A stretch of DNA of 64,000 bases from an uncultured Lachnospiraceae bacterium (GCA_947625135.1 CANQNE010000002.1:1-64000); one strand, 5' to 3'. Shown: positions 16,617-25,754, numbered from the stretch's first letter. The notes: generated by a model from the letters alone, not told the origin. Numbers and translations are program-made.

Positions 16617-17828
16617 TTATAACTCCTCGATCTGACCGTCGTTATTGATATATTCTATATGGGCGGCATGATAATGAACGGATGTTTCCCGATAAAACGA
16701 AAGTTCCCGGTTTGGATCCCGGGGGATCATAAAAACGGGAATATTCCGGCTCCGGAGCGACCCGGCATGCTGGATGGCCTGTGCTGTCCGTCCCTGTTCG
16801 TAAAGCACCAGCACACCCTGAGGCGTGGTGAGGAGGGGCACCTTCTGCCGGTAAAGGGCGGAAAGCAGATGATCCACAAAGATCACCAGTCCCACTGCCG
16901 GGGATTCCTTCCCGAAATACTGCATCAGATTGTCATAGCGGCCTCCCGCGGCAAGGGCCTGTCCGATACCATAAGTGTAGGCCCTGAAAATAATCCCGGT
17001 ATAATATTTGTATTTACTGAGCATACCCAGATCAAATGACACATATTCTTCGCAGCCGTAAACCTTCAGAAGCTCATACAGGGCGGTCAGACGTTCAATG
17101 GCCTGCAGCGCCCGCCGGTTTCCTGTCCAGCTCTTTGCCTCCTCGATCTTTTCAATGGAGCCAAAAGCCTCCGGAAGCTGCAGAAAAACATTTTTCAGAT
17201 GATCGTCGATGGATTTTGCGGACAAAAGCTCGTCGATGCCGAAAAAACTTTTCTGAGAGATCAGGGTGCGCAGTGTTTCCCCTTCCTCCTCATCAAGGCC
17301 CGCCTCCTGCAAAAGTCCTTTAAAAAACTCTACCTGACCGATCTCCACCTGAAATTTGGTGAGGCCGGACACCTTCAGGGCATCCACCAAAAGGGCGATC
17401 ATCTCTGCGTCTGCCTGGAGGCTGTCGTCGCCGAAAAGCTCCGCGCCCATCTGCGTGGTCTCCTTCAAGCGGCCCTGATAGACAGCGGATTCATTGATAA
17501 AAGCGTTTCCGCTGTAGCAGAGACGAACGGGCAGGGGAACATCTCCGTAATATTTCGCGGCGGAGCGGACGACAGAGGGAGTAAAGTCCGGCCGCAGGAC
17601 AAGGGTATTGCCCTCCCGGTCAAAAAATTTGAACAGATCCTTTGAGGGGGTGGTGCCCACCTCCCGGCTGAAAATATCGAAATATTCAAAAGTGGGAGTC
17701 TGAATATCCTGAAATCCGTAATTTTCAAAGATTCTGTGCATTTCCTTCTCAAGCGCCAGCTTGCGCTTACATTCTTCGTTATAAATATCCCGTACACCCT
17801 CGGGGGTGTGCAGCAGTCTTTCTTCCAT
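16617..17828 (-). CDS. hisZ: ATP phosphoribosyltransferase regulatory subunit HisZ
   Basis: A 403-aa HisRS paralogue without aminoacylation function. It keeps class II synthetase motif 2-like segments (TLVLRPDFTPSVVRSAAK) and the family GGRYDNLMQYFG motif (about 302). The anticodon-binding-like tail is degenerate. It binds short HisG and carries histidine feedback regulation. It is the first gene of the his operon; a true hisS would contain the histidine-specific motifs intact and is not present here. Confidence 0.94.
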   Translation of the reverse strand: MEERLLHTPEGVRDIYNEECKRKLALEKEMHRIFENYGFQDIQTPTFEYFDIFSREVGTTPSKDLFKFFDREGNTLVLRPDFTPSVVRSAAKYYGDVPLPVRLCYSGNAFINESAVYQGRLKETTQMGAELFGDDSLQADAEMIALLVDALKVSGLTKFQVEIGQVEFFKGLLQEAGLDEEEGETLRTLISQKSFFGIDELLSAKSIDDHLKNVFLQLPEAFGSIEKIEEAKSWTGNRRALQAIERLTALYELLKVYGCEEYVSFDLGMLSKYKYYTGIIFRAYTYGIGQALAAGGRYDNLMQYFGKESPAVGLVIFVDHLLSALYRQKVPLLTTPQGVLVLYEQGRTAQAIQHAGSLRSRNIPVFMIPRDPNRELSFYRETSVHYHAAHIEYINNDGQIEEL

Positions 17829-17893
17829 AAAAATCCTCGTTTTCTTTTCAAGTGCTTTAATATAGTAAAGTGCTAATTCGCTACTAGGTTAAT

Positions 17894-17922
17894 AGTATAC
17901 GCAATCCCCCGTTATCTGTCAA
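17894..17922 (-). promoter_or_regulatory. Promoter of the his operon
   Basis: On the minus strand a perfect TTGACA (17917-17922) is followed after 17 bases by TATACT (17894-17899). The -35 overlaps the final codons of recU. The 65-base leader contains two direct copies of AAGTGCT on the plus strand but no T-box and no terminator, so control is probably by a repressor or unregulated. Confidence 0.8.
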
Positions 17923-18452
17923 TCCCTTAATTCCAAATCTGTTTTCAGGGTTTCCAGATAGTGTACCGGGGCTCCGGGGGCGCTCAGAATAAAGAATTTC
18001 GGGTCAAGCTCCTCAAAGCGGAAGCTCTTGCGCCCGCCGTTTTCCATCCGCTTCCAGAATTTCAGTAGCTGCCGACAGGGAAGATAATAGTAGATTTCTC
18101 TTGCAGTATAATACAGGATCAAAAATGAAATACCGCCCTGTTTTTCAAAGTTCTCCATAAAGGAAATCTGATGAGGGTGAATATTGGCAAGGGGAAACGT
18201 GTCCTTGTTGCATTCTTTGGCGTCAAAGCACACGGGAATCCCCTGCACGGCGCCGATATAATCCACCGTACTCTTCTGCTCAAAATAGGCAAGGGTAATA
18301 TGCCGCTTCTGCTTGTCAATGTTGATGGGCGTGATCGGCGTAGGTATTTTCTGGATCAGAGCAAGCTGCTGTTCCAGATAATGCTCATTGGTTCGGTTGA
18401 TCAGATCCTCAAGGGTAGAACCCCGAAGGCCTCTGGAATTCCATGTGGCCAT
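17919..18452 (-). CDS. recU: RecU-family Holliday junction resolvase
   Basis: A 177-aa nuclease-fold protein of the RecU type, which cuts recombination intermediates. The N-terminal NSRGLRGSTLEDLINRTN is the family opening. The catalytic core is visible as D64 (VDYIG), then D77 and K79 (CFDAKEC), followed by HPHQISFMENF. It follows the pseudouridine synthase gene after a 2-bp gap. Length is close to the family norm (about 170-200). Confidence 0.88.
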   Translation of the reverse strand: MATWNSRGLRGSTLEDLINRTNEHYLEQQLALIQKIPTPITPINIDKQKRHITLAYFEQKSTVDYIGAVQGIPVCFDAKECNKDTFPLANIHPHQISFMENFEKQGGISFLILYYTAREIYYYLPCRQLLKFWKRMENGGRKSFRFEELDPKFFILSAPGAPVHYLETLKTDLELRD

Positions 18453-18454
18453 GC

Positions 18455-19489
18455 TTACCTCCCATCTCCATCAATGGGTTTTAAGTTTTCTCCCCTGCAG
18501 ATCTCTTTAAATAAACGGGGCTCCTTGGCGGTCACGGTAAGATTGGAGCATTGGGACAGAACGCCGGTAAGCTCCGGAAATACCAGCCTGCAGGAATGGA
18601 GAAGCTGGTATTTCAGCCCGTAATCATGAAACAGCCGCCGGTTCAGGGCTTCGTCCCCGTATTTGCTGTCGCCGGCAAGGGGATGGCCGATGGAAGCCAG
18701 ATGGGCCCGGATCTGATGGGTGCGCCCCGTAATCAAATGAACTTCCAGCAGCGTCAGCTGGCCGTTTGTGGAAAGGGGCGTATACATGGTGTCAATGGGG
18801 CGTACGGGAGCGGATTCTTCTGAAACGCCCGGAAGCTCCGGCTGTCCAGATTCCCGCAGCTCTGACGCCGGGATCACCACCGCGCGGTTGTTCACTTCAT
18901 CTTTTGTCAGATAGCCCCGGATTCTTCTGGACTCCCGTATCTCTCCCTTTACAAGGCAGTGATAATATTTTTTTACCGTTCTGTCCCGGAACAGGGCCGA
19001 CAATGCCTGCAGGGCGGGCAGAGTCTTTCCGGCCACCACAAGGCCGGTGGTGTTTCGATCCAGCCGGTTGCACACGGAAGGGTGAAAGGTTTTCAGCTCT
19101 TCCTTTGTAAGCTGTTTGGTATCGATCAGATAGGAGATCACCTGCTCCACCAGAGAAATGTCGGAATCCTTTGCTTTCTGGGACAGGACGCCGGCGGCCT
19201 TGTTCAGCACCAGTATGGCGTCGTCTTCATAGACAATGCGGGGATGCGGCGTCCTTACTACAGTGACCTGTCCCGTAAACTTGTCAATGGTTTCGTCTGA
19301 AAGAAACAGCTTGATCTCGTCTCCCGCATGGAGAAATTCGCTGCCGTCCGCCTTCTTTCCGTTTCGGGTAATGTTTTTTTTGCGCAGCATTTTGTAAATA
19401 AAGCTTTTGGGCGCATTTTTAAAATATTTGAACAGCATTTTGTCAAGGCGCTGTCCGGCTTCGTTGCCGCCGATAAATAGTTGTCTCAT
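18455..19489 (-). CDS. RluA-family 23S rRNA pseudouridine synthase
   Basis: A 344-aa protein with an N-terminal S4 RNA-binding domain (about 1-75) and the RluA-type catalytic domain. The catalytic aspartate lies in VCNRLDRNTTGL. The C-terminal GRTHQIRAHLASIGHPLAGDSKYG motif is intact. Asn replaces the common His before RLD, which is tolerated in the RluC/D group. The longer frame has an upstream Met, but GAGAGGAAGC precedes the ATG used here and the family starts with MRQLFI-like residues. The target uridines cannot be told from sequence. Confidence 0.9.
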   Translation of the reverse strand: MRQLFIGGNEAGQRLDKMLFKYFKNAPKSFIYKMLRKKNITRNGKKADGSEFLHAGDEIKLFLSDETIDKFTGQVTVVRTPHPRIVYEDDAILVLNKAAGVLSQKAKDSDISLVEQVISYLIDTKQLTKEELKTFHPSVCNRLDRNTTGLVVAGKTLPALQALSALFRDRTVKKYYHCLVKGEIRESRRIRGYLTKDEVNNRAVVIPASELRESGQPELPGVSEESAPVRPIDTMYTPLSTNGQLTLLEVHLITGRTHQIRAHLASIGHPLAGDSKYGDEALNRRLFHDYGLKYQLLHSCRLVFPELTGVLSQCSNLTVTAKEPRLFKEICRGENLKPIDGDGR

Positions 19490-19521
19490 GCTTCCTCTCA
19501 TTCTGCCCTGTACGGACATGG

Positions 19522-21429
19522 TCATTTCTGTTTCTTTTTGTGAATATTGCGTATCGTTCCGGTTTTCTTCTTTTTGCTTTCAGGCAGCCGGAAACCTTTT
19601 TCCTTTCTGGGTCGGATCAGACAATGTTTCTGAAAGCCGATCAGGTCTTTCCGGCCGGCCTTTGTCAGCGCTTCATAAACCAGATCATAATTTTTTGGAT
19701 CCCGGTATTGGATCAGCGCCCGCTGCATCGCCTTCTCATGAGGATTGGAAGGCACGTAAACCGGCTCCATGGTCCGTGGATCCACGCCGGTATAGTACAT
19801 ACAGGTGGACAATGTGGAGGGGGTGGGATAAAAATCCTGCACCTGCTCCGGCATATAACCCAGATCCCGGAGAAATTCCGCAAGAATCACCGCATCCTGC
19901 AGGGTGGAGCCGGGATGGGAAGACATCAGGTAAGGAACCAGATACTGTTTTTTCCCAAGACGTTGATTTACCTGCTCATAGCGTCTGGCAAAGGCACGGT
20001 ACACCTGAACCGGCGGCTTGCCCATCTTCTCCAGCACCCGGTTGGACACATGCTCTGGGGCAACCTTCAGCTGCCCGCTGATATGATTCCGGCAAAGCTC
20101 CGTAAGAAAAGCGTCGTCGTTATCCAGCATCAGATAATCAAACCGGATCCCGGAACGGATGAACACCTTTTTTACCCCCGGGAGGGCGTCCAGTTTTTTC
20201 AGCAGGGCGACATAGTCCTCATGCCCCCTTTTCAGATTGGGACAGGGCTCGGGGAACAGGCACTGCCTGTCCCTGCATGCACCTGCAGTAAGCTGTTTAT
20301 TGCAGGCCGGAAAGCGAAAATTCGCCGTGGGGCCTCCTACATCGTGAATATATCCTTTGAAGTCCGGATCCTTTGTCAGCTCTTTTGCCTCCGCCAGAAT
20401 GGATTCATGGCTTCTGGACTGAATGATCCTGCCCTGATGAAAGGTCAGGGCACAAAAGCTGCAGCCGCCGAAGCAGCCCCGGCAGCTGACAAGGCTGAAC
20501 TTCACCTCGGACAAGGCGGGCACGCCTCCCTCCTTCTCATAAGAGGGATGATAGGTGCGCATATAAGGAAGGGCATAAATATCGTCCATTTCCTGTGTAG
20601 TCAGCGGCTTTGCCGGAGGATTCTGTATCACATACATCCCGTTTGGATAGGGTTCGATCAGCGGCTTTGCCGTAAAAGGATCCGTATTCTGATACTGGGT
20701 ATAAAAGCTCTCGGCATAAGCGCGCTTATCTGCCTGCAGCGCCTCAAAAGAAGGAAGCAGGATTCCGTCAAACACCTGCCCGGTCGTTTTGGACCGGTAC
20801 ACTGTGCCGGGGACAAAGGTAATATCCTTAATGGAAATACCGGCTGACAAGGCATCTGCAATTTCCGTCACAGCCTTCTCTCCCATGCCGTACATAAGCA
20901 GATCCGCACCGGAATCCAGCAAAACAGAACGTTTTAATTTTCCCGACCAGTAATCGTAATGAGCCAGCCTGCGAAGGCTTGCCTCGATGCCGCCGATGAG
21001 GATGGGGATATGCTTATACGTCTGGCGGATCAGATTGCAGTAGACCGTCACCGCATGATCCGGACGTTTGCCCGGTGCCCCGCCCGGCGTGTAAGCATCC
21101 CCGCTCCGGCGTTTTTTGGAAACCGTATAATGATTCACCATGGAATCCATATTTCCGGCAGATACCAGAAAACCCAGTCTCGGCGGGCCGAATATCTGCA
21201 CGCTCTCCGGCTTTTTCCAATCCGGCTGTGAAATGATACCCACACGATACCCCCGGGCTTCCAGGACCCGGCTGATGATGGCATGTCCGAAGCTGGGGTG
21301 ATCCACATAAGCGTCGCCGATGACGTAAACAAAATCCAGTTGGCTGAGTCCGGCCTGTTCCATTTCCTGTCTGCTGACAGGCAGAAACCCTTTTTCCTGC
21401 GTCACGGATCCGGTCCTCGATTCCATCAT
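19522..21429 (-). CDS. ygiQ: YgiQ family (UPF0313) radical SAM protein
   Basis: A 635-aa protein. The N-terminal region has DAYVDHPSFGHAIISRVLEARGYRVGI (about 39-65). The radical-SAM cluster motif is CFGGCSFC (cysteines 319, 323 and 326). YDLV-rich segments and a basic C-terminal tail (KKKKTGTIRNIHKKKQK) complete the family pattern. The function is unknown for the whole family. The start shares an ATGA overlap with the stop of the upstream HAD gene. Confidence 0.92.
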   Translation of the reverse strand: MMESRTGSVTQEKGFLPVSRQEMEQAGLSQLDFVYVIGDAYVDHPSFGHAIISRVLEARGYRVGIISQPDWKKPESVQIFGPPRLGFLVSAGNMDSMVNHYTVSKKRRSGDAYTPGGAPGKRPDHAVTVYCNLIRQTYKHIPILIGGIEASLRRLAHYDYWSGKLKRSVLLDSGADLLMYGMGEKAVTEIADALSAGISIKDITFVPGTVYRSKTTGQVFDGILLPSFEALQADKRAYAESFYTQYQNTDPFTAKPLIEPYPNGMYVIQNPPAKPLTTQEMDDIYALPYMRTYHPSYEKEGGVPALSEVKFSLVSCRGCFGGCSFCALTFHQGRIIQSRSHESILAEAKELTKDPDFKGYIHDVGGPTANFRFPACNKQLTAGACRDRQCLFPEPCPNLKRGHEDYVALLKKLDALPGVKKVFIRSGIRFDYLMLDNDDAFLTELCRNHISGQLKVAPEHVSNRVLEKMGKPPVQVYRAFARRYEQVNQRLGKKQYLVPYLMSSHPGSTLQDAVILAEFLRDLGYMPEQVQDFYPTPSTLSTCMYYTGVDPRTMEPVYVPSNPHEKAMQRALIQYRDPKNYDLVYEALTKAGRKDLIGFQKHCLIRPRKEKGFRLPESKKKKTGTIRNIHKKKQK

Positions 21430-22115
21430 GGGCTGTCACTCCTGATTTTCTCCAATGTCTCATAGGTGCCGTCCAGCACCTGGTCAAAATGTGCAATATA
21501 GTAATGGGCAAGTCTGCGTTTTTCCGGCTCCAGCCCGCTGGAAAAATCGTCCGCTACCCCGCAGACCTCCATTCCGGCCCGCAGCCCCGCCAAAATACCC
21601 TGGGGGATGTCCTCAAAGACCAGACAGTCTTCCGGGGCAACGCACAGCTTTTCAGCTGTCTTTAAATAGATATCCGGAGCCGGTTTTCCGACGTTGATCT
21701 CATCGGATGTCAAAATAGAATCAAACCCCAAAAACAGAGGATCGGACTTTATCAGCGCATTCATGAGCATCCGGGAATTGCTGGTACAGATCGCAGTTTT
21801 GATCCCCTGCTTTTGGGCGTAAGAAAGAAGCGCAGCCGCGCCGGGTTTGAGAGAGACCTCCGCCGCATACGTCTGATAGGCCATCTCGTTCCATTCCTCC
21901 ATAATCTCTTCCACGGACTGCAGAAGCCGGAAACGCTTTTTAAAATAGCAGGCCGTTTCATAAAAACTCATTCCCTCAATGTCGTGGTGCATCGTATCAG
22001 GAAGGGTAAAATGATATTTTTCAGCAAATCGGTCGTCGATCTTTGTCCATACCCACATGGAATCTACCAGAGTTCCATCCAGATCAAATAGGATCGCTTT
22101 CTTATGTTTCAGCAT
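21426..22115 (-). CDS. HAD-superfamily phosphatase, beta-phosphoglucomutase/GPH-like
   Basis: A 229-aa class I HAD enzyme. Motif I is FDLDGTLVDS (about 10-19), motif II CTSNSRML (about 112), and motif III/IV runs KPAPDIYLKTAEKL and VFEDIPQGILAGLRAGM. The helical cap between motifs I and II fits the phosphoglycolate phosphatase / beta-phosphoglucomutase subgroup. Substrate cannot be inferred. It overlaps the upstream pseudouridine synthase gene by 14 bp. Confidence 0.88.
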   Translation of the reverse strand: MLKHKKAILFDLDGTLVDSMWVWTKIDDRFAEKYHFTLPDTMHHDIEGMSFYETACYFKKRFRLLQSVEEIMEEWNEMAYQTYAAEVSLKPGAAALLSYAQKQGIKTAICTSNSRMLMNALIKSDPLFLGFDSILTSDEINVGKPAPDIYLKTAEKLCVAPEDCLVFEDIPQGILAGLRAGMEVCGVADDFSSGLEPEKRRLAHYYIAHFDQVLDGTYETLEKIRSDSP

Positions 22116-22824
22116 GTTGGGACTGTCCTTTCAAAACAGCGATTTCTTCTGAAGTCAGAGAACGGTATGCGCCCGGGGCAAGTTCAGCATCCAGCGTAAG
22201 AGGGCCCATGCGCAGCCGCTTCAGATAAACCACCTCCAGACCGACGGCGGCAAACATCCGCTTGATCTGGTGGAATTTACCTTCTTGTATGGTGATCCTG
22301 CAAATACGGGAATCTTCCTGTGTACAGATGATTTTTGCAGGCAGCGTAACGCGCTTCTCTCCGATATCGATCCCCGCTTCCAATTGCGCCTTATTTTCCT
22401 CCGTAATCGGCAGATCCGTGCGGACGAAATAAGTCTTATCCACATGCTTTCCGGGGGAAAGAAGCTGATGGGCAAGGGGCCCGTCATTGGTAAGGAGCAA
22501 AAGCCCCTCCGTGTCCCTGTCCAGCCGCCCTACGGGGAACAGATCCTTTCGGAGCTCCCGGGGCAGCAGATCCAGCACCGTCCGGTCAGTTTCGTCTCTG
22601 GTGGCGGAGATCACGCCCTGAGGCTTGTTCATCATATAATAACGGAAAGGCGTATAAGTAAGAAGGACATTTTTGTACCGGATCTGATCCTTCTGGGGAT
22701 CTATATGGGTTTCCGGCCGCTTGACGGGGACTCCGTTCACCGAAACCAGCCCCTTCCGTATATCCTGTTTCAGAGCGCTTCTCGTGCCCGATCCCAGTTC
22801 AGACAAAAATTTATCCAGCCGCAT
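22102..22824 (-). CDS. RsuA/RluB-family pseudouridine synthase
   Basis: A 240-aa protein with an N-terminal S4 domain (MRLDKFLSELGSGTRSALKQ), the catalytic GRLDRDTEGLLLLTNDG motif (about 100-116) and the KIDP-like HQIKRMFAAVGLEV motif near the C-terminus. This fits the RsuA subfamily that modifies 16S or 23S rRNA. The chosen ATG is preceded by GGAGG at 10 bases. It ends up 1 bp beyond the start of the neighbouring methylase stop, so the two are tightly packed. Confidence 0.9.
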   Translation of the reverse strand: MRLDKFLSELGSGTRSALKQDIRKGLVSVNGVPVKRPETHIDPQKDQIRYKNVLLTYTPFRYYMMNKPQGVISATRDETDRTVLDLLPRELRKDLFPVGRLDRDTEGLLLLTNDGPLAHQLLSPGKHVDKTYFVRTDLPITEENKAQLEAGIDIGEKRVTLPAKIICTQEDSRICRITIQEGKFHQIKRMFAAVGLEVVYLKRLRMGPLTLDAELAPGAYRSLTSEEIAVLKGQSQHAET

Positions 22825-22825
22825 A

Positions 22826-24196
22826 CTATTGAATCCTCCAGCCGGGTGCATATTTATTTTTCAGGCTGCCGTCCGCCGCCTTTCCCCACCCAAGAGGAAA
22901 CCCGTCGGTACAGACAAGCTGCCAGCCTTTTTCCGTATCGGGATCTGTTGGGATGGTTTCTCCCTTCAGATATTTAACGGTTCGTATATCCTCTCTGGAA
23001 AGATTCAGGCACCGGGCATACTGGGTGTTCTTTAGGGTCAGGGCAAGATCCTGTGAGGGGGTGAACCGGTTGTTCTTTATGGTACCGAGAAGCAATCCGT
23101 TGCGCAGTGTCCGCAGGCCGGCGGGATTGGGATACCCATCCGGCAGCAGATAAAGATATTCATGCACCGCAAAGAGCCTGTCTGTATCCAACGGATAAGC
23201 ACAGTCCTCCATAAACCCGAAGAAATCCGTTTTGGAGAGCGCTTTCAGCAGTTTTTTATCTCCCGGCGTCCCTGCCTGTGAAGCCGGGGAAAAAGAAGCG
23301 GCGTCCGCCTCCTTTGCAAACAGGGCCAGAAAATGCCCCTCTCCGGCCATCTTGTGAGGCCATATCCGCACACATTGCTCCGTGCCGGGAAGAAGTCCGC
23401 AGCCAAAATCCCTGTATGGGGCAGGCGGCACAAGAGACAGCTCCGGAAACTGTTTCAAAAGCCAAAGGACGTTTTCCTCATTTTCCTTTTGGGAAAAGGT
23501 ACAGGTAGAATACAACAGCATCCCGCCGGGTTTCAGCATGACTGCGGCATACTTTAAAATCTCCCGCTGCATGGGGGGATAAATGCTTTTGTCCTGCTTG
23601 TCCCAGTTTTTGATCACACCGGGATCGCGCCGGAACATGCCCTCCCCTGAGCAGGGGGCGTCTACCAGTATTTTCTCAAAAAAGCCGGGAAAGACCGCCG
23701 CCAGTCTTTCCGGTGTCTCTACTGTGATTACCGTGTTGTCCAGCCCGGCCAGCTTTACGTTTTTCAAAAGCGCTTTTGCACGGGAGGGACTAATGTCGTT
23801 GGACACAAGGAACCCACTGCCCTGCAGCTTCCCGCCAAGTTCTGTGGTCTTTCCGCCCGGAGCTGCGCACAGGTCAAGTACCCGGTCTCCGGGAGAAACA
23901 GGCAGCCTGTTGGCCGGAGTCATCGCGCTTGGCTCCTGCAGATAATAAAGTCCCCCGTAATAGTAGGGAGCTTTTGCCGGAGAGACCGTATCCTGATACG
24001 TATAGCCGTTGTCGATCCACGGAACGGGCTTTAAGGGAAACGGCGTGATCCTCTCCCACAGCGGGGGCTCCAGCTTCAGGCGGTTGATGCGCAGCCCCTG
24101 ACAACAGGGCTGCTCATAGCTGTCCAAAAAAGCCTGATACGCACTGCCCAGCAATTCCTGCATTTCCCTCAGAAAAGAATCGGGTAATCTGATCAT
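22826..24196 (-). CDS. rsmF: RsmF-like rRNA (cytosine-C5) methyltransferase
   Basis: A 456-aa NOL1/NOP2/Sun-family methyltransferase. The SAM-binding motif LDLCAAPGGKTTEL lies near residue 110. The catalytic cysteines are in DAPCSGEGMFRRD (motif IV) and STCTFSQKENE (motif VI). The C-terminal extension (about 300-456, including a PUA-like end) matches the RsmF group of Firmicutes rather than the shorter RsmB. An upstream in-frame Met was discarded because AAGGAG precedes MIRLPDSF. Confidence 0.92.
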   Translation of the reverse strand: MIRLPDSFLREMQELLGSAYQAFLDSYEQPCCQGLRINRLKLEPPLWERITPFPLKPVPWIDNGYTYQDTVSPAKAPYYYGGLYYLQEPSAMTPANRLPVSPGDRVLDLCAAPGGKTTELGGKLQGSGFLVSNDISPSRAKALLKNVKLAGLDNTVITVETPERLAAVFPGFFEKILVDAPCSGEGMFRRDPGVIKNWDKQDKSIYPPMQREILKYAAVMLKPGGMLLYSTCTFSQKENEENVLWLLKQFPELSLVPPAPYRDFGCGLLPGTEQCVRIWPHKMAGEGHFLALFAKEADAASFSPASQAGTPGDKKLLKALSKTDFFGFMEDCAYPLDTDRLFAVHEYLYLLPDGYPNPAGLRTLRNGLLLGTIKNNRFTPSQDLALTLKNTQYARCLNLSREDIRTVKYLKGETIPTDPDTEKGWQLVCTDGFPLGWGKAADGSLKNKYAPGWRIQ

Positions 24197-24226
24197 CCTT
24201 TGCTTCTCCTTTTTTACAATACTATT

Positions 24227-24255
24227 AGTATACATGATTTTTGCGGTTTTGTATA
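24227..24255 (-). promoter_or_regulatory. Probable promoter of rsmF and downstream genes
   Basis: On the minus strand TATACA (24250-24255) and TATACT (24227-24232) are 17 bases apart, within the 65-bp gap between the M23 peptidase gene and rsmF. The -10 is strong and the -35 is four of six. Confidence 0.55.
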
Positions 24256-24261
24256 GAAAAA

Positions 24262-25140
24262 TCATGAGGAAAACCGATAAGTCAGTTTTTTATCCTCGAT
24301 GTACTTCAGGACCCAGTAGGGATTTACACTCAGCTCCTCATAGTTGGGCGTCCGAATATAGATCCCCAGATGGAGATGGACGTCAAAATTGCCTGTGGTG
24401 CCCTCAATCTCGCTGTAGCCGGTGTCCCCCATGAGCCCCAGAAGATCTCCTGCCTTCACCGCATCCCCCTCCTGAAAATCCCGGGCGTACGCTGCCAGAT
24501 GCGCATAATAAAAATAGCCGCCATGAGGGCTACGCACGCCGATACGGTAACCGCCCTGTGGAAGCCAGCCTATTTTTTCCACTATACCGTCAGTCATAGA
24601 GAGAACCGGATAATAGCCCCGCCTGTTGACCGCAGCCATAAGGTCTGTTCCCTCATGACGCCGCTCTCCTCCATAATTTCTCGCAGACTGCCAGCTGTCC
24701 TCAAAGGCTACCGTTGCATTCGGATCATCAGAAGAAGCGGCTACTGGAAAATACCGGACATCTTCCCAGACGGCGGCAAGGGCATTTGTAAGTACAAGAA
24801 GCGCCTGCTTCTTCCGGTTCTGTTTTTCAGTCAGCCCGGCGACGAGTTCTGCTTTTTGAAAAGACATGCTGCTATCCTTTGCAAGCTGCCAGTTTCTGTC
24901 AAAATAGCAGGACGCCAGAAGGGCCGGAAAAGAAAGCTCCTCGTCGGCGCTCAGCTTTGACAGCTCCGAAATAACCCCGGGCGCAATATTCATGGCGCGA
25001 AATCCGTCGGACTCTGCCGCTTCCTCCGTAAAGGCCGCCAGACTGGATTCCCACAGGAGACGCTGCTGCAGGATTGTCAAAAAAATGCCGACTGTAATGA
25101 TGAGAACCACCCAGACTCCATATTTTTCCAGAATTTTCAT
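24262..25140 (-). CDS. Membrane-anchored M23 (LytM-type) peptidase
   Basis: A 292-aa protein. It has an N-terminal transmembrane anchor (about residues 8-26, WVVLIITVGIFLTIL) and a C-terminal LytM/M23 domain. Zinc ligands are visible as RRHEGTDLMA (HxxxD) and the HLHLG (HxH) motif near the end. Such enzymes cut peptide cross-links of peptidoglycan outside the membrane, or act as inactive regulators. Here the metal ligands are present, so activity is plausible. Two ATGs two codons apart (25146 and 25140) are both possible starts. The role is unknown; a sporulation function is possible given the neighbouring coat genes. Confidence 0.85.
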   Translation of the reverse strand: MKILEKYGVWVVLIITVGIFLTILQQRLLWESSLAAFTEEAAESDGFRAMNIAPGVISELSKLSADEELSFPALLASCYFDRNWQLAKDSSMSFQKAELVAGLTEKQNRKKQALLVLTNALAAVWEDVRYFPVAASSDDPNATVAFEDSWQSARNYGGERRHEGTDLMAAVNRRGYYPVLSMTDGIVEKIGWLPQGGYRIGVRSPHGGYFYYAHLAAYARDFQEGDAVKAGDLLGLMGDTGYSEIEGTTGNFDVHLHLGIYIRTPNYEELSVNPYWVLKYIEDKKLTYRFSS

Positions 25141-25271
25141 GGACATCCATTCCTTTCCTCGGTATATCCAGTATATGCGTTCTTCTGTTTTCTGCAATTT
25201 GTCCGCATAAAATTTTCTTTTCTCCACAAACTAAAGACGTAATGATTTATGTAAATGAAGGAGGTCATCTT

Positions 25272-25454
25272 ATGGCAAATTTATCTGAGTTGGATGTGCA
25301 GAATCTGCGCCACCTTTTGACGGGCTATGATATCAGTCACTGCAAAATGACTGAATATGCGTCGCAGGCCCAGGATCAGTCTGTAAAGCAGTTTTTCGGA
25401 AAGGCTGCCCAGTCCGCGCTGGAAAACAAAAAAGAGTTGCTGAAGTTTCTGTAG
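25272..25454 (+). CDS. Small CotF-like spore coat protein (N-terminal-half type)
   Basis: A 60-aa, mainly helical protein beginning MANLSELDVQNLRHLLTGYD, with segment QDQSVKQFFGKAAQSALENKKELLKFL. It resembles the first helices of CotF-family (ferritin-like helical) spore coat proteins. AAGGAGGT lies 6 bases before this ATG; the longer frame starting 10 codons earlier lacks a ribosome-binding site. It is 15 bp before the second coat-like gene on the same strand. A sequence like a sporulation-sigma -10 (CATAAAAT, 25206-25213) is upstream, but I see no matching -35. Confidence 0.7.
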   Translation: MANLSELDVQNLRHLLTGYDISHCKMTEYASQAQDQSVKQFFGKAAQSALENKKELLKFL

Positions 25455-25472
25455 GTCGATAGGAGGGATATG

Positions 25473-25718
25473 ATGTTAGACGATAAGACAATGGTAGCAG
25501 ATACGCTGATGGGCGTAAACAGTGAGCTGAAAATGTTTGGAGATATGATTCCCCAGACAGAGTGTCCGGAGCTGAAGAGCAAACTGAAACAGTTCCGCAA
25601 TCAGTGCGAGCAATCTCAGGAGGAAATCTATCAGATTGCCAGAAGCAAATCTTACTATGTTCCCGCTGCACAGGCAACAGAGGAAGAAATGCAGCATGTA
25701 AAATCACTGTTCAGCTAA
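25473..25718 (+). CDS. CotF-family spore coat protein
   Basis: An 81-aa helical protein, MLDDKTMVADTLMGVNSELKM at the start, ending YYVPAAQATEEEMQHVKSLFS. The LxDxLMxxK-like opening, the ECPELKSKLKQFRNQCEQSQEEIYQIA helix and the tyrosine-rich KSYYVPAA tail are characteristic of clostridial coat F proteins. Two tandem ATGs are available; the second (used) is 6 bases from AGGAGG. Together with the preceding 60-aa protein it looks like a two-gene version of the CotF fold. A coat location is family knowledge, not shown here. Confidence 0.78.
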   Translation: MLDDKTMVADTLMGVNSELKMFGDMIPQTECPELKSKLKQFRNQCEQSQEEIYQIARSKSYYVPAAQATEEEMQHVKSLFS

Positions 25719-25754
25719 GGGCGGTCAAGTATAACCGGCCATCAACAAAAAAGA

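Noticed and set aside
17829..17893. T-box or histidine attenuator ahead of hisZ
   Set aside because: The leader is only about 65 nt, with no terminator, no T-box sequence and no run of His codons.
19540..20847. 435-aa open frame opposite the YgiQ gene
   Set aside because: Shadow of a conserved radical-SAM gene. Composition is Gln/His/Arg rich, as expected of an antisense frame.
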